DNA from: Pandoraea oxalativorans
GTDB lineage: Bacteria; Pseudomonadota; Gammaproteobacteria; Burkholderiales; Burkholderiaceae
Assembly (NCBI RefSeq): GCF_000972785.3
Contig: NZ_CP011253.3
Coordinates: 5,084,001 to 5,148,000 of the forward strand
Direction: 5' to 3'
Length of the DNA: 64,000 bases
This document shows positions 46,298-54,962 of the stretch, piece by piece. Numbering within the stretch: position 1 is the first letter of the stretch; each line of letters starts with the position of its first letter. The notes beneath the pieces were generated by a model that saw nothing but the letters and a program-made list of their open reading frames with translations, was not told the origin of the DNA and searched no databases. A program made the translations under genes and the position numbers.

Positions 46298-47208
46298 TAA
46301 AAAAAGACCTGGGCGTCGACCTGCAACTCCTGAGCAACCGGGAGAAGACGACGCTGGTTGACGCCCTGAGAGAGCAGTACGTTTTGGCTGAGCTGCTTGA
46401 GCAGCTGGACTTGGCGCGCAGCTCCTATTTCTACCATCGGTCGCCCATGCGGGTTGCCGACAAATATGCCGAAGTTCGTCGTACCGTTGCGGAAATCTTC
46501 GAGGACAATCACCGATCCTACGGCTATCGTCGGGTGCAGGCAGCGCTCAGCAGACAACGCGTGTTTCTATCGGAGAAAGTCGTGCGTCGCCTCATGAAAC
46601 AAGGCGGCCTCTACGCGGCGAGGCCCAAGCGGCGCCGATATCGTTCTTATGTCGGGGAAATTAGCCCTGCCCCAGATAACATCATCAATCGCGATTTCCA
46701 CGCTACCGCCCCCAACGAAAAGTGGCTGACGGATATCTCCGAGTTCCAGATCCCGGCCGGGAAGGTATATCTATCGCCGATGATCGACTGCTTCGATGGC
46801 ATGGTAGTCAGTTGGTCGATTGGCACAAGCCCCGACGCCGAGCTCGTGAATACCATGTTAGATGCGGCTATCGAGACCGTGACCGAGGACGATGAGAAGC
46901 CGATCGTACATTCCGATCGGGGTGGCCACTACCGTTGGCCTGGCTGGCTATCGCGAGTTGCAAAGGCTAATCTGATCCGATCCATGTCGCGTAAAGCCTG
47001 CTCACCAGACAATGCGGCCTGTGAGGGATTCTTCGGAAGGCTGAAGACCGAAATGTTCTATCCAGGGGACTGGCGTTCGACGACCATCGTGCAATTCGTA
47101 GAGGCACTGAACGCCTACATTCGCTGGTACAACGAAAAGCGGATCAAGGGCTCCCTTGGCTATCTCAGCCCCATCGAGTACCGTGAAAGCCTCGGGTTAA
47201 CGACGTAA
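46291..47208 (+). CDS. IS150-type OrfB (DDE integrase), 5' end fused to the ISL3 terminus
   Basis: This encodes 305 residues. The DDE core is complete: Asp in EKWLTDISEFQIP, Asp in PIVHSDRGGHYRW and Glu in PDNAACEGFFGRLKTEMFY. The natural protein is made by a -1 frameshift from OrfA at the A7 run. Here the ISL3 terminus (ATGAACC, 46291-46297) happens to supply an in-frame ATG just before the duplicated A7 run, so OrfB could be translated alone. Confidence 0.88.
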   Translation: MNLKKDLGVDLQLLSNREKTTLVDALREQYVLAELLEQLDLARSSYFYHRSPMRVADKYAEVRRTVAEIFEDNHRSYGYRRVQAALSRQRVFLSEKVVRRLMKQGGLYAARPKRRRYRSYVGEISPAPDNIINRDFHATAPNEKWLTDISEFQIPAGKVYLSPMIDCFDGMVVSWSIGTSPDAELVNTMLDAAIETVTEDDEKPIVHSDRGGHYRWPGWLSRVAKANLIRSMSRKACSPDNAACEGFFGRLKTEMFYPGDWRSTTIVQFVEALNAYIRWYNEKRIKGSLGYLSPIEYRESLGLTT

Positions 47209-47236
47209 AACAGTCCAAGAAAATAGCCGCATCCCC

Positions 47237-48349
47237 CCCGGGTCAACATTTGCTGAAAATCAACAGATCCGTTGTCGACGATATTGTTGTAGTACTGCGT
47301 GGGGTTCTTACCCACTTCCCGCGTTTTGGTAGTCGACTGACATTGACCGTGGTCATCGCAAGGCCCCTGCCCCGCGGTCGTGAGGTCTTGGTACGACTCT
47401 TCGAGCGGCGTCGTCAAACTAAACGTCTGGGCGGTCGCGTTCAGGTTCGTCACTTGTGACTTCGGCACCTCGACGGTGATTGGCGCAGCAAGGTGTTGCA
47501 GCAGCGCCGATGAGATAGGCGCCGCGCCCGCCCCCCAGTTCCACTCTTTGAAAGTCAGGCTGGTGTGCGCTTGCGTTTCCGTTCCACCGATCAGCCCGGC
47601 GGTGTACAAGCTATAACTCTTCGTCGTGGTTTCCGGCGTTCCCGGCTGTGTCACGATGCTGGTGCGCGTGTTGTTCACCACACGCGCCGCAATATCGAGA
47701 TTGCCGTCGGCGATGATGTTCGCCGAACGGTTGTTCAGCACCGCAATCTGATTGGCAAGCAGGCCTGCGCCGTCACGTGTGCCGTCACGCCCGATTTCGA
47801 TATCGCCCATGCTGTACATCAGCGCGCCGTCGTAGTTCGACACGGCGTTCGTCCCATACAGCGCGAGCCGTTGCGCACCGCCCATAACGGCAGCCGCGCC
47901 GTTGTTCTCGATATCGTTGGCGGTAATCTGTACGTCGTTGCCCAACACAGCATTGGTGTTGACGAAGCTTCCCGCCTGAAGCCGAACGGTGTCACCGCCA
48001 ATGCTGCCCGCGTTGGAGAAAAGGCCGTCTGCGCTCAGGCGTGTCGTCGCAGCATTGAAGCCGCCATTTGCTGCGTTGACGATCTCGGCAGCGTGAATGT
48101 CCAGTGTCCCGGGGGCGCTGAATGCCCCGGTGTTGGTCAACCGGCCCGTGGACGTCAGTTTCAGCACACCGTCAGCGCGTAGGAGGTTGGCCGAAGAGTT
48201 AACGTAGTCGCCAATCGCCGCCAACGTCAGATTGCGCCCTGCCGTCGTCTGGCCAGCGCCGTTCATCACACCGCCGAGCCCGACATCCTGATTGGAACGG
48301 ATGACGCCGCCAGCATTATTCAACGAAGCGACCTGAAGGGCGACGTCCC
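47237..48349 (-). pseudogene. internal fragment of a filamentous haemagglutinin/CdiA-like exoprotein
   Basis: About 370 codons of repeat-rich beta-helix sequence run from LQVASLNNAGGVIRSNQDVG through TRLSADGLFSNAGSIGGDTV and IENNGAAAVMGG to SYSLYTAGLIGGTETQAHTS. This is characteristic of the haemagglutinin-repeat part of two-partner-secreted proteins. Neither the TPS secretion domain nor a C-terminal toxin is present. The 5' side is cut at about 48350 against an unrelated restriction gene fragment, and the 3' side is cut by the IS150-type element at 47236. No ShlB-type transporter is in the window. Confidence 0.88.
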
Positions 48350-48694
48350 CCGCACATGGTCACCAAGAAATTGGAGCAGAGCGCGGCCTACTGCCTCGAT
48401 ACGCACCGGCAGGTTCGAGCCTGGGTCAAGAACGACCATCTCGGCTTCGTCGTGCCATATCGGAAAGACGGAACCAAGCGGAACTACTTGCCGGATTTCA
48501 TCGTCGAGCTGGTGTCGGGTGAAAAGCTCGTTGTCGAAATCAAGGGGCAAGTGATTGACGACGCTCTCGTAAAAGAAGCAGCAGCCAAGCGGTGGTGCGA
48601 GGCCGTGAACCGCGACAGCCGATACGGTCGCTGGAGCTATTACCTGATGAAGCACCCCGCCGACTTGATGCAGATGCTTGACCAGGCAAATTGA
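48350..48694 (+). pseudogene. C-terminal fragment of a type III-like restriction endonuclease
   Basis: About 113 codons end at TGA 48692-48694. The sequence WVKNDHLGFVVPYRKDGTK, then YLPDFIVELVSGEKLVVEIKG, is a PD-(D/E)xK nuclease core (the PDF Asp and the ExK motif) as found at the C-terminus of type III restriction subunits. The helicase part is missing: the frame simply begins at the junction with the haemagglutinin fragment. An ATG at 48356 could start a short product, but this is most likely a remnant. Confidence 0.7.
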
Positions 48695-48733
48695 CAGGTT
48701 TCCCGGTCTAGCTGGTCAGTCTGGTCAATTGGA

Positions 48734-48759
48734 GAAGCCACCGCTAACGCGGTGGCTTC
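48734..48759. terminator. hairpin between convergent genes
   Basis: GAAGCCACCGC and GCGGTGGCTTC form a perfect 11-base-pair stem with the loop TAAC. It sits between the ends of the restriction fragment and the convergent unknown gene. The T-tract is weak. Confidence 0.6.
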
Positions 48760-48768
48760 AGCCCGCAC

Positions 48769-49281
48769 TTAGCCCAGCATCGAGACGTGGACATCGGCCC
48801 ACCAGCTTTTGGCAGCTTCGCGCGATTCGGCCTGCAACTCCTTCACGACATCCTTGTAGAGCCCGCCACGGAGGTCGGCGACCAGGTAGCCGATGCGGCG
48901 AGCACCCTTCGCCGTCACGACGAACGGTACGTTTCCGAGGCCCCAGACATTTTCATCCCTCGCATTGAGTGCTGTTTCAGCTCTTTTCGAAGCGAGCCGC
49001 AGGTATCCGCGCTGCACCAGGCCGAGAATGCCGACTTCGGTGAAGATTCCGCATTCCCGTGGGCTGAACGAGCGGTACTTAAAGCGAAGACGATTGGGAA
49101 AATGTTCGCTGTTGTACGTCCGCTCCAGGCACATCAACCCGAGCACCATTGTTTCCATCGGCGGGAGCGCTTCGACTTCTTTTCGACCGGAGTAAGGTGT
49201 GACCTCGTCAGTGAAAAAGAGGCTCATCATGGTTTGCATGAAGGATGCGCTCGGGTCGGTCAGTTTTTCTTGCGTCAGCAT
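48769..49281 (-). CDS. unrecognised protein of 170 residues
   Basis: I do not recognise this family. The sequence is soluble and balanced in composition, with a segment RTYNSEHFPNRLRFKYRSFSPRECGIF, then VPFVVTAKGARRIGYLVADL, which could be a winged-helix-like fold, and an aromatic C-terminus KSWWADVHVSMLG. I chose ATG 49281 because AGGGG lies about nine bases upstream; ATG 49287 would be too close to it. It has its own short intergenic regions and lies between a degraded restriction gene and tRNA-Thr, in an accessory segment. Confidence 0.6.
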   Translation of the reverse strand: MLTQEKLTDPSASFMQTMMSLFFTDEVTPYSGRKEVEALPPMETMVLGLMCLERTYNSEHFPNRLRFKYRSFSPRECGIFTEVGILGLVQRGYLRLASKRAETALNARDENVWGLGNVPFVVTAKGARRIGYLVADLRGGLYKDVVKELQAESREAAKSWWADVHVSMLG

Positions 49282-49778
49282 AATCATTTCCCCTGTGGTC
49301 GTTTGCTGAAATTGCCTTTGTGTTCCTGAGCATTTCGCCTTCGTGGCGCGCTCAGAACACAGCCATCTTCAGGTGGGGTGCCACTGGGGGCGCAAGACTG
49401 GGGTGGTGGGGTATTTGTGCCCGACTACCGAGAGAGAACCGCATGATGGTGCGCGACCGCCATGACCAGGCTGACCAAGCTTTCGCGGAAAAGCGTCGTA
49501 AGTGTGCTGCCGTCGTGGAGGGAAGCGACGACAAAAATCAAGCTGTCGCGCGCACGGTCGTCAAAGTGAACAGTCGCATACGCCTGACACTTATTGGGGC
49601 ACCGACATTGGGGTATTAGAGATTTGGCTGGCCAGGTGGAACGGCGAGACCGCCGCAATTGAGAAAACACCCGGTCAAGCTGGTCAGCTCGGTCGATGCC
49701 CGCCCTGACGGCAGCCGTGAAGCGCGGCCAAGACGGCACGAATTGCCTACATGATGCCTACACGGCTTTGAAAATGAA
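49282..49778. other. intergenic region with one long hairpin, no convincing gene
   Basis: About 500 bases lie between the unknown gene and the tRNA terminator. An imperfect stem, GTGTTCCTGAGC with GCTCAGAACAC (49320-49360, one bulge, inner CGCC/GGCG), stands upstream of the unknown gene. A second copy of a 25-base sequence found at 48702-48726 lies at 49670-49694 (21 of 25 identical). Open frames here have no protein-like features. Confidence 0.5.
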
Positions 49779-49812
49779 CAAGGGGTTACAAGATAAATCT
49801 TGTAACCCCTTG
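49779..49812 (-). terminator. intrinsic terminator of tRNA-Thr
   Basis: CAAGGGGTTACAAGAT and ATCTTGTAACCCCTTG form a perfect 16-base-pair stem with a two-base spacer. On the minus strand it follows the tRNA 3' end by eight bases and is itself followed by TTCATTTT. Confidence 0.85.
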
Positions 49813-49819
49813 ATTTTAT

Positions 49820-49895
<76 letters not shown>

Positions 49896-50014
49896 GAAGT
49901 CGTGTATTGTAACCGATTCGTCGGTCACTGCGACTACCTGTCGGTGCGAAATCGCACGTTATTTCGCAGCGCGACGCGACACTCGAAAGTCTCGCGTCTC
50001 ACCGCCGTGACGTA

Positions 50015-50473
50015 TTACTTCACGACCTTCAGATGCGCACGTCCGGCATTGCTGCCAGCCGCGCCATTGCCACCGGGACGCGTAGGATCCGGGTCGTCGC
50101 CATCCGGCTCCTGCGCCGTCGGCACCGCTTCCAGCTCGGGGCTCTCGTCCGCAGACGCCTGCTTGTCGACCGGGAACGCCATGCCCTGACCGTTCTCGCG
50201 GGCATAAATCGCGAGCACGTTCGGCACCTGCACTTCCACCTTCTGCGAGATGCCGCCAAAGCGGGCGCTGAATTCAATCCAGTCGTTGCCCATCTGCAAT
50301 CCGCTCGTGGCGTCGAAGCTGATGTTCAGCACGATCTCGCCATCTTTCACAAACTCGCGCGGAACACGCGTTCTGGCATCGACATGCACGGCCAGATACG
50401 GCGTGTACCCATTGTCGGTACACCACTCGTACAGCGCGCGCAGTAAATAAGGCTTGGTAGACGTTTCAGGCAT
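50015..50473 (-). CDS. sspB: SspB, ClpXP specificity-enhancing factor
   Basis: This encodes 152 residues. SspB tethers ssrA-tagged proteins to ClpXP. The substrate-binding domain (KPYLLRALYEWCTDNGYTPYL, IVLNISFDATSGLQMGNDWIEFSARFGG) covers residues 6-95. A long disordered acidic linker follows, and the C-terminal ClpX-binding tail HLKVVK closes the protein. It follows sspA on the same strand after 77 bases, the usual pair. Confidence 0.95.
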   Translation of the reverse strand: MPETSTKPYLLRALYEWCTDNGYTPYLAVHVDARTRVPREFVKDGEIVLNISFDATSGLQMGNDWIEFSARFGGISQKVEVQVPNVLAIYARENGQGMAFPVDKQASADESPELEAVPTAQEPDGDDPDPTRPGGNGAAGSNAGRAHLKVVK

Positions 50474-50550
50474 ATAACCAACTTATCCCGCCGCGAAACC
50501 CGTTCGCCATTCCCCGGCAAACCAGCCTCGCCAGCGGGCATATCGACACA

Positions 50551-51162
50551 TTAGCGACGCATGACCTTTTCGGACGGCGTCAGTGCTTCAATGTACGCCG
50601 GACGGCTGAAAATCCGCTCGGCATACTTCATCAACGGCGCAGCATTCTTCGACAGTTCGATGCCGTAGTGATCCAGACGCCACAGCAGCGGCGCAATCGC
50701 CACGTCGAGCATCGAGAACTCCTCACCCAGCATGTACTTGTTCTTCACGAAAATCGGCGCAAGCTGCGTCAGACGATCACGAATCGACAAACGTGCCTTC
50801 TCGTGATTCTTCTCCGCTGCCTTGCCCTTCTCGTTCTCGAGCGCGCTCACATGCACGAACAGCTCTTTCTCGAAGTTGAACAGGAACAGACGCGCACGTG
50901 CACGCTGCACCGGATCGGCCGGCATTAGTTGCGGATGCGGGAAACGTTCGTCAATGTACTCATTGATGATGTTCGATTCGTACAGAATCAGGTCGCGCTC
51001 GACAAGAATCGGCACCTGACCGTACGGGTTCATCACCGCAATGTCTTCCGGCTTGTTGAACAGATCGACGTCACGGATTTCGAAATCCATGCCCTTTTCG
51101 AACAGAACCAGCCGGCAACGCTGGGAGAAGGGGCACGTCGTGCCCGAGTACAAAACCATCAT
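50551..51162 (-). CDS. sspA: SspA, stringent starvation protein A
   Basis: This encodes 203 residues with a glutathione-S-transferase fold that binds RNA polymerase and does not act as an enzyme. The N-terminal thioredoxin-like half (MMVLYSGTTCPFSQRCRLVLFEKGM) and the ESNIINEYIDERFPHPQLMP segment are typical of SspA. It lies between the petC terminator and sspB, the arrangement seen across beta- and gamma-proteobacteria. Confidence 0.94.
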   Translation of the reverse strand: MMVLYSGTTCPFSQRCRLVLFEKGMDFEIRDVDLFNKPEDIAVMNPYGQVPILVERDLILYESNIINEYIDERFPHPQLMPADPVQRARARLFLFNFEKELFVHVSALENEKGKAAEKNHEKARLSIRDRLTQLAPIFVKNKYMLGEEFSMLDVAIAPLLWRLDHYGIELSKNAAPLMKYAERIFSRPAYIEALTPSEKVMRR

Positions 51163-51184
51163 AGCGCGTCTTCCTTAAAAACCA

Positions 51185-51229
51185 ACGGGGCCGGGGCGGG
51201 AAACCGAGCTTCCCAAACCCTGGCCCCGT
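51185..51229 (-). terminator. intrinsic terminator of the petABC operon
   Basis: On the minus strand ACGGGGCC pairs with GGCCCCGT, with an inner GGGAA/TTCCC stem, and is followed by GTTGGTTTTT. It stands 16 bases after the petC stop codon. Confidence 0.8.
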
Positions 51230-51244
51230 CGTACAGACGTTATT

Positions 51245-51964
51245 TTACTTCACGTCCTTCCAATAGGCCGAATTCAGGCGCCAGGCAAGTACCGTAAAGA
51301 GTCCCAGGAACAACAGAACCCAGACACCCAACTGCCGACGCGTTCGCTGCGCCGGTTCCGACATCCAATCCAGATAAGATACCAAATCCGCCATAGCAGA
51401 ATCAAATTCCACCGGCTTCATCGTCCCTTGAGTGATTTGCACGAACTGCGCCGGACCATGCTCCGCCCCCTGCGCATGCTTGATTCCACGCTGGCCCTGC
51501 AACTGCCAGAACGGGTTCGGCATGCCCACATTCGGGAACGCGACGTTATTCCAACCGGTCGGACGCGAATCGTCCCGGTAGAACGTACGCAGGTAGGTGT
51601 ACAGCCAGTCCGTTCCCCGGGCGCGGGCCTCGACCGACAGGTCTGGCGGGGCCGAGCCGAACCACTCCTTGGCATCCGCCGTGCGCATGGCGACGGTCAT
51701 CGTCTCGCCGATCTTGTCGGTGGTGAAGAGCAGATTGTTCTTGATCTCCACCTCCGATAAGCCCAGATCCTTGAGCCGCGAATACCGCATCGACGCCGCC
51801 GAGTGGCAGTTCAGGCAGTAGTTCACAAACAACTTGGCGCCCCGCTGCAGCGACGCCAGATCGTCGATCCGGTTGGGCGCCGTGTCCAGCGCCCCACCCT
51901 CTTCAGCCAAAGCCGGCGCCGTGAAGCCACTCAGGAGCGCCAGGATAAGCAACAGTTTTCTCAT
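51245..51964 (-). CDS. petC: cytochrome c1 of the bc1 complex
   Basis: This encodes 239 residues. The signal peptide (MRKLLLILALLSGFTAPALA) leads to a periplasmic haem domain with the CxxCH site FVNYCLNCHSA near residue 55. The methionine-ligand region is near NVGMPNPFW, and one C-terminal membrane anchor is present (LGVWVLLFLGLFTVLAWRL). It transfers electrons from the Rieske protein to cytochrome c. It is the third gene of petABC and ends at a strong terminator. Confidence 0.96.
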   Translation of the reverse strand: MRKLLLILALLSGFTAPALAEEGGALDTAPNRIDDLASLQRGAKLFVNYCLNCHSAASMRYSRLKDLGLSEVEIKNNLLFTTDKIGETMTVAMRTADAKEWFGSAPPDLSVEARARGTDWLYTYLRTFYRDDSRPTGWNNVAFPNVGMPNPFWQLQGQRGIKHAQGAEHGPAQFVQITQGTMKPVEFDSAMADLVSYLDWMSEPAQRTRRQLGVWVLLFLGLFTVLAWRLNSAYWKDVK

Positions 51965-51995
51965 CTTGATATCCCTAGTCGTCGTTTGAGTGCGC

Positions 51996-53381
51996 TCAAT
52001 GCGCCGCGAAGGTCACGCGCTCCGGCACCGGCTTAAAGGTGCCGCGCTTGCTCCACAGCGGCATCAGCCAGAAGAATCCGAAGTAATACAGCGCGCCAAT
52101 CTGCGAGATGGCAGTCTTCACGGGCGTCGGCTCCTGGATCCCCAGATACCCCAGCACCGCAAAAACAACGACGAGAATACCCAGCAACACCTTATGGAAT
52201 CCCGGACGGTAACGAATCGACTTCACCGGGCTATGGTCGAGCCACGGCAGGAAGAACAGCGTCACCACCGCGCCGCCCATCACCACCACGCCCCAGAACT
52301 TCGCCTCGGTCAGGTACATCGCCAGCAGCAGCAACACCACACCGCCCGACGCCGCAACCTTGGTCGTGACGGCCGCGCGGCCCTTGATCCACCAGACCGC
52401 CGTGACCAGCACCGCAATGCCCATCAGCAGATGCTTGAAGTCATCGGTGGTGGCGCGCAGCATCGAATAGAACGGCGTGAAATACCACACCGGTGCGATG
52501 TGCGGCGGCGTCTTGAGAGGGTCCGACGGGATGAAGTTGTTCGCTTCCAGGAAGTAGCCACCCATCGTCGGCGCGAAGAACACGATCGCCGAGAAGACCA
52601 TCAGAAACACGCCCACGCCCATGATGTCGTGAACCGTGTAGTACGGATGGAACGGAATCCCGTCGAGCGGACGGCCGTTGGCGTCCTTCTTGTCCTTGAT
52701 CTCGACGCCGTCCGGGTTGTTCGACCCGACTTCGTGCAGCGCAATGATGTGCGCGACGATCAGCCCGATGAGCACCAGCGGGATCGCAATCACGTGGAAC
52801 GCGAAGAAGCGGTTGAGCGTGGCGTCCGACACCACGTAGTCGCCGCGAATCCACAGCGACAGGTCCGGGCCGATGAACGGAATCGCCGAGAACAGGTTCA
52901 CGATCACCTGCGCGCCCCAGTAGGACATCTGACCCCAAGGCAGCAGATAGCCCATGAACGCTTCGGCCATCAGGCACAGGAAGATCAGGCAACCGAACAC
53001 CCACACCAGTTCGCGCGGCTTACGGTACGAGCCGTAGAGCAGCCCGCGGAACATGTGCAGATACACCACGACGAAGAACATCGAGGCGCCCGTCGAGTGC
53101 ATGTAGCGGATGAGCCAGCCCCACGGCACCTCGCGCATGATGTACTCGACCGACGCGAACGCAAGGTTGGCGTCGGGCTTGTAGTTCATCACCAGAAAGA
53201 TGCCGGTGAGAATCTGGATCACCAGCACCAGCATGGCCAGCGAGCCGAAGAAGTACCAGAAATTGAAGTTCTTGGGCGCGTAATACTCGGATGCGTGGTC
53301 TTTCCAGAGCTGCGTGAGCGGAAACCGGCGGTCGATCCAGCCCAGCAAGCCCGTCGTGTCGACTTGTTTGTCGGCGGCCAT
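51996..53381 (-). CDS. petB: cytochrome b of the bc1 complex
   Basis: This encodes 461 residues with eight main membrane helices plus an additional C-terminal part. It has haem-ligand His residues in STGASMFFVVVYLHMFRGL and in LNRFFAFHVIAIPLVLIGL, and the Qo-site motif PVWY in IAPVWYFTPFYS, the version normal for beta-proteobacteria. It abuts petA with a single base between the two genes' coordinates and precedes petC by 31 bases. Confidence 0.97.
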   Translation of the reverse strand: MAADKQVDTTGLLGWIDRRFPLTQLWKDHASEYYAPKNFNFWYFFGSLAMLVLVIQILTGIFLVMNYKPDANLAFASVEYIMREVPWGWLIRYMHSTGASMFFVVVYLHMFRGLLYGSYRKPRELVWVFGCLIFLCLMAEAFMGYLLPWGQMSYWGAQVIVNLFSAIPFIGPDLSLWIRGDYVVSDATLNRFFAFHVIAIPLVLIGLIVAHIIALHEVGSNNPDGVEIKDKKDANGRPLDGIPFHPYYTVHDIMGVGVFLMVFSAIVFFAPTMGGYFLEANNFIPSDPLKTPPHIAPVWYFTPFYSMLRATTDDFKHLLMGIAVLVTAVWWIKGRAAVTTKVAASGGVVLLLLAMYLTEAKFWGVVVMGGAVVTLFFLPWLDHSPVKSIRYRPGFHKVLLGILVVVFAVLGYLGIQEPTPVKTAISQIGALYYFGFFWLMPLWSKRGTFKPVPERVTFAAH

Positions 53382-53996
53382 TTACGCTTCTCCTTTTTCG
53401 TCTTTACCGATCACGATCTTGGTGTCGCTCAGGAACATGAAACGAGGAACGTCGAGATTCTTTGGCGCCGGCTTGTTCTTGAAAACACGCCCCGACATAT
53501 CGTAGGTCGAACCATGGCACGGGCACAGGAAGCCCGGATCCTGACCCAGGGCCGGGAGGCTGTTCGCCTGATAGGGACCGGAAGGGATGCAGCCGAGGTG
53601 TGTACAAACCCCGACGACCACGAGCAGATCCTTATGCTCGACACGCGTGCGGAATTCGTTCTTGGCGTAGTCGGGCATCGGAAAGGAAAACGTTTCCTTG
53701 GAGTCCGGATCGGCCAATGCGGCGGTCACTTTGGACAGCGAAGCCATTTCGTCCGGCGTGCGGCGTACGATCCACACGGGAAGGCCGCGCCAGGAGACCG
53801 TCATCTTCTCGCCAGGCCGTAGCCCGCCGATGTCGGCTTCAACGGGCGCTCCGCCAGCCTTGGCGCGCTCCGAAGGTTCGAGGGAACTGACGAAAGGAAC
53901 CAGTGTTGCAACGCCGCCTACGCCTCCAGCTACGGACGTTGCAATCAAAAGGTTCCGGCGGTTGCTGTCGACGGCACGATTCTGATTGTTACTCAT
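53382..53996 (-). CDS. petA: Rieske iron-sulfur protein of the bc1 complex
   Basis: This encodes 204 residues. The N-terminus NRRNLLIATSVAGGVGGVA is a Tat-type signal anchor, consistent with Tat genes nearby. The 2Fe-2S ligands lie in VCTHLGCIP and LCPCHGSTYD. ATG 53996 was chosen over the upstream alternative because it gives the usual short N-terminus. It is the first gene of the operon; the 440-base gap upstream (53997-54435) holds its promoter and that of mscL, and I see no gene in it. Confidence 0.96.
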   Translation of the reverse strand: MSNNQNRAVDSNRRNLLIATSVAGGVGGVATLVPFVSSLEPSERAKAGGAPVEADIGGLRPGEKMTVSWRGLPVWIVRRTPDEMASLSKVTAALADPDSKETFSFPMPDYAKNEFRTRVEHKDLLVVVGVCTHLGCIPSGPYQANSLPALGQDPGFLCPCHGSTYDMSGRVFKNKPAPKNLDVPRFMFLSDTKIVIGKDEKGEA

Positions 53997-54435
53997 CACA
54001 AGCCCCACACGGTTGAATTTGTATTTCCGTCAACCTTAAATCATACGCGAGCGTAAATGCCTGCAACAACGGCAAAACGCCCCTGTCTCCTAGTGGTTTT
54101 CGCGTATTTTCAAAGGATTAACGTACCCTGCGGGTGGCTACCGCCCACCCGGGGTTTCGCTTTTGGGATGCTGCTCGAGAACCGCTATGATCGCCGCTTT
54201 CGTTGACGCGTGCACGACATTTAGTCATCATTTTCCTTGTCTCACCCCGGTGACGTCATGCGCGGCCTGTGGCAATCGCGTGACATCGATCGGCATCAAT
54301 CGACCGACCGATCAACGTTATGCGTGCCGTCATCCCGAGACCCGCATGAGATTACCGGTCAATCAATGCCAATTCACGAGGGCTGGTACAGCGATGCTCC
54401 CCCAGGCCCCTCATTAAAAACAGCGGAGGAATGGC
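53997..54435. other. intergenic region between petA and mscL (promoters only)
   Basis: These 439 bases between divergent genes contain no protein-like frame or RNA that I recognise. The end near mscL carries a GGAGGA ribosome-binding site at 54423-54428. The petABC promoter must lie in the left part, where the composition is more AT-rich (54020-54110). Confidence 0.6.
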
Positions 54436-54882
54436 ATGAGCTTCATGTCGGAATTCAAGGAATTTGCCGTCAAAGGCAATGTGATCGATCTGGCCGTCGG
54501 TGTGATCATCGGCGGGGCCTTTGGCAAGATCGTCGATTCGGTCGTCAAAGACCTGATCATGCCGATTGTCGGCGCCATCTTCGGCGGGCTTGACTTCTCG
54601 AGCAAATTCATCCTGCTCGGCGCCATCCCGCCGGACTTCAAAGGCAACCCCACGTCCTACGCCGACCTGACCAAGGCCGGTGTTGCCGTGTTCGGCTACG
54701 GCAACTTCATCACCGTCGCCCTGAACTTCCTGATTCTGGCGTTCATCATCTTCATGATGGTCAAGCAGATCAACCGCCTGAAGCGCCCGGAGCCGGAAGC
54801 CCCGGCCGCCCCGGCGCCCACCCCGGAAGACATTGTTTTGCTGCGCGAAATCCGCGACAGCCTCAAGAAGCAGAACGGCTGA
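54436..54882 (+). CDS. mscL: MscL, large-conductance mechanosensitive channel
   Basis: This encodes 148 residues. MscL opens under membrane tension during osmotic downshock. The amphipathic N-terminus and TM1 ([24 protein letters not shown]), the periplasmic loop, TM2 ([21 protein letters not shown]) and a Pro/Ala-rich linker before the C-terminal helix ([18 protein letters not shown]) are all present. A terminator follows. Confidence 0.97.
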   Translation: MSFMSEFKEFAVKGNVIDLAVGVIIGGAFGKIVDSVVKDLIMPIVGAIFGGLDFSSKFILLGAIPPDFKGNPTSYADLTKAGVAVFGYGNFITVALNFLILAFIIFMMVKQINRLKRPEPEAPAAPAPTPEDIVLLREIRDSLKKQNG

Positions 54883-54904
54883 GGCAGTCGCCAGCGCCGT
54901 TTGA

Positions 54905-54933
54905 AGCCGCCGCCCCTCGGGTGGCGGCTTTTA
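54905..54933 (+). terminator. intrinsic terminator after mscL
   Basis: AAGCCGCC pairs with GGCGGCTT, with an inner CCC/GGG step, followed by TTTTATT. It lies 23 bases after the mscL stop and before the convergent NIF3 gene. Confidence 0.85.
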
Positions 54934-54962
54934 TTACCCTGCCTTTATTGCTCTGCCCAACC

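Larger units (their letters stand above)
44313..47236 (+). mobile_element. IS150-type IS3 element with an ISL3 element nested inside
   Basis: The left end GGGGATGCGGACAAAATCTT and the right end read inward, GGGGATGCGGCTATTTTCTT, are related terminal repeats, each followed by TTGGACT-like sequence. Without the nested ISL3 the element would be about 1.6 kb with orfA and orfB. The outermost bases are uncertain by a few positions and I see no clear target duplication. Confidence 0.82.

Noticed and set aside
49425..49739. A 104-codon minus-strand frame upstream of the tRNA
   Set aside because: It has no family resemblance, a basic low-complexity start and no ribosome-binding site, and it overlaps the repeat and hairpin region.
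54163..54417. An 84-codon frame before mscL
   Set aside because: It is Cys- and Arg-rich with no conserved segments, and lies in the divergent promoter gap.
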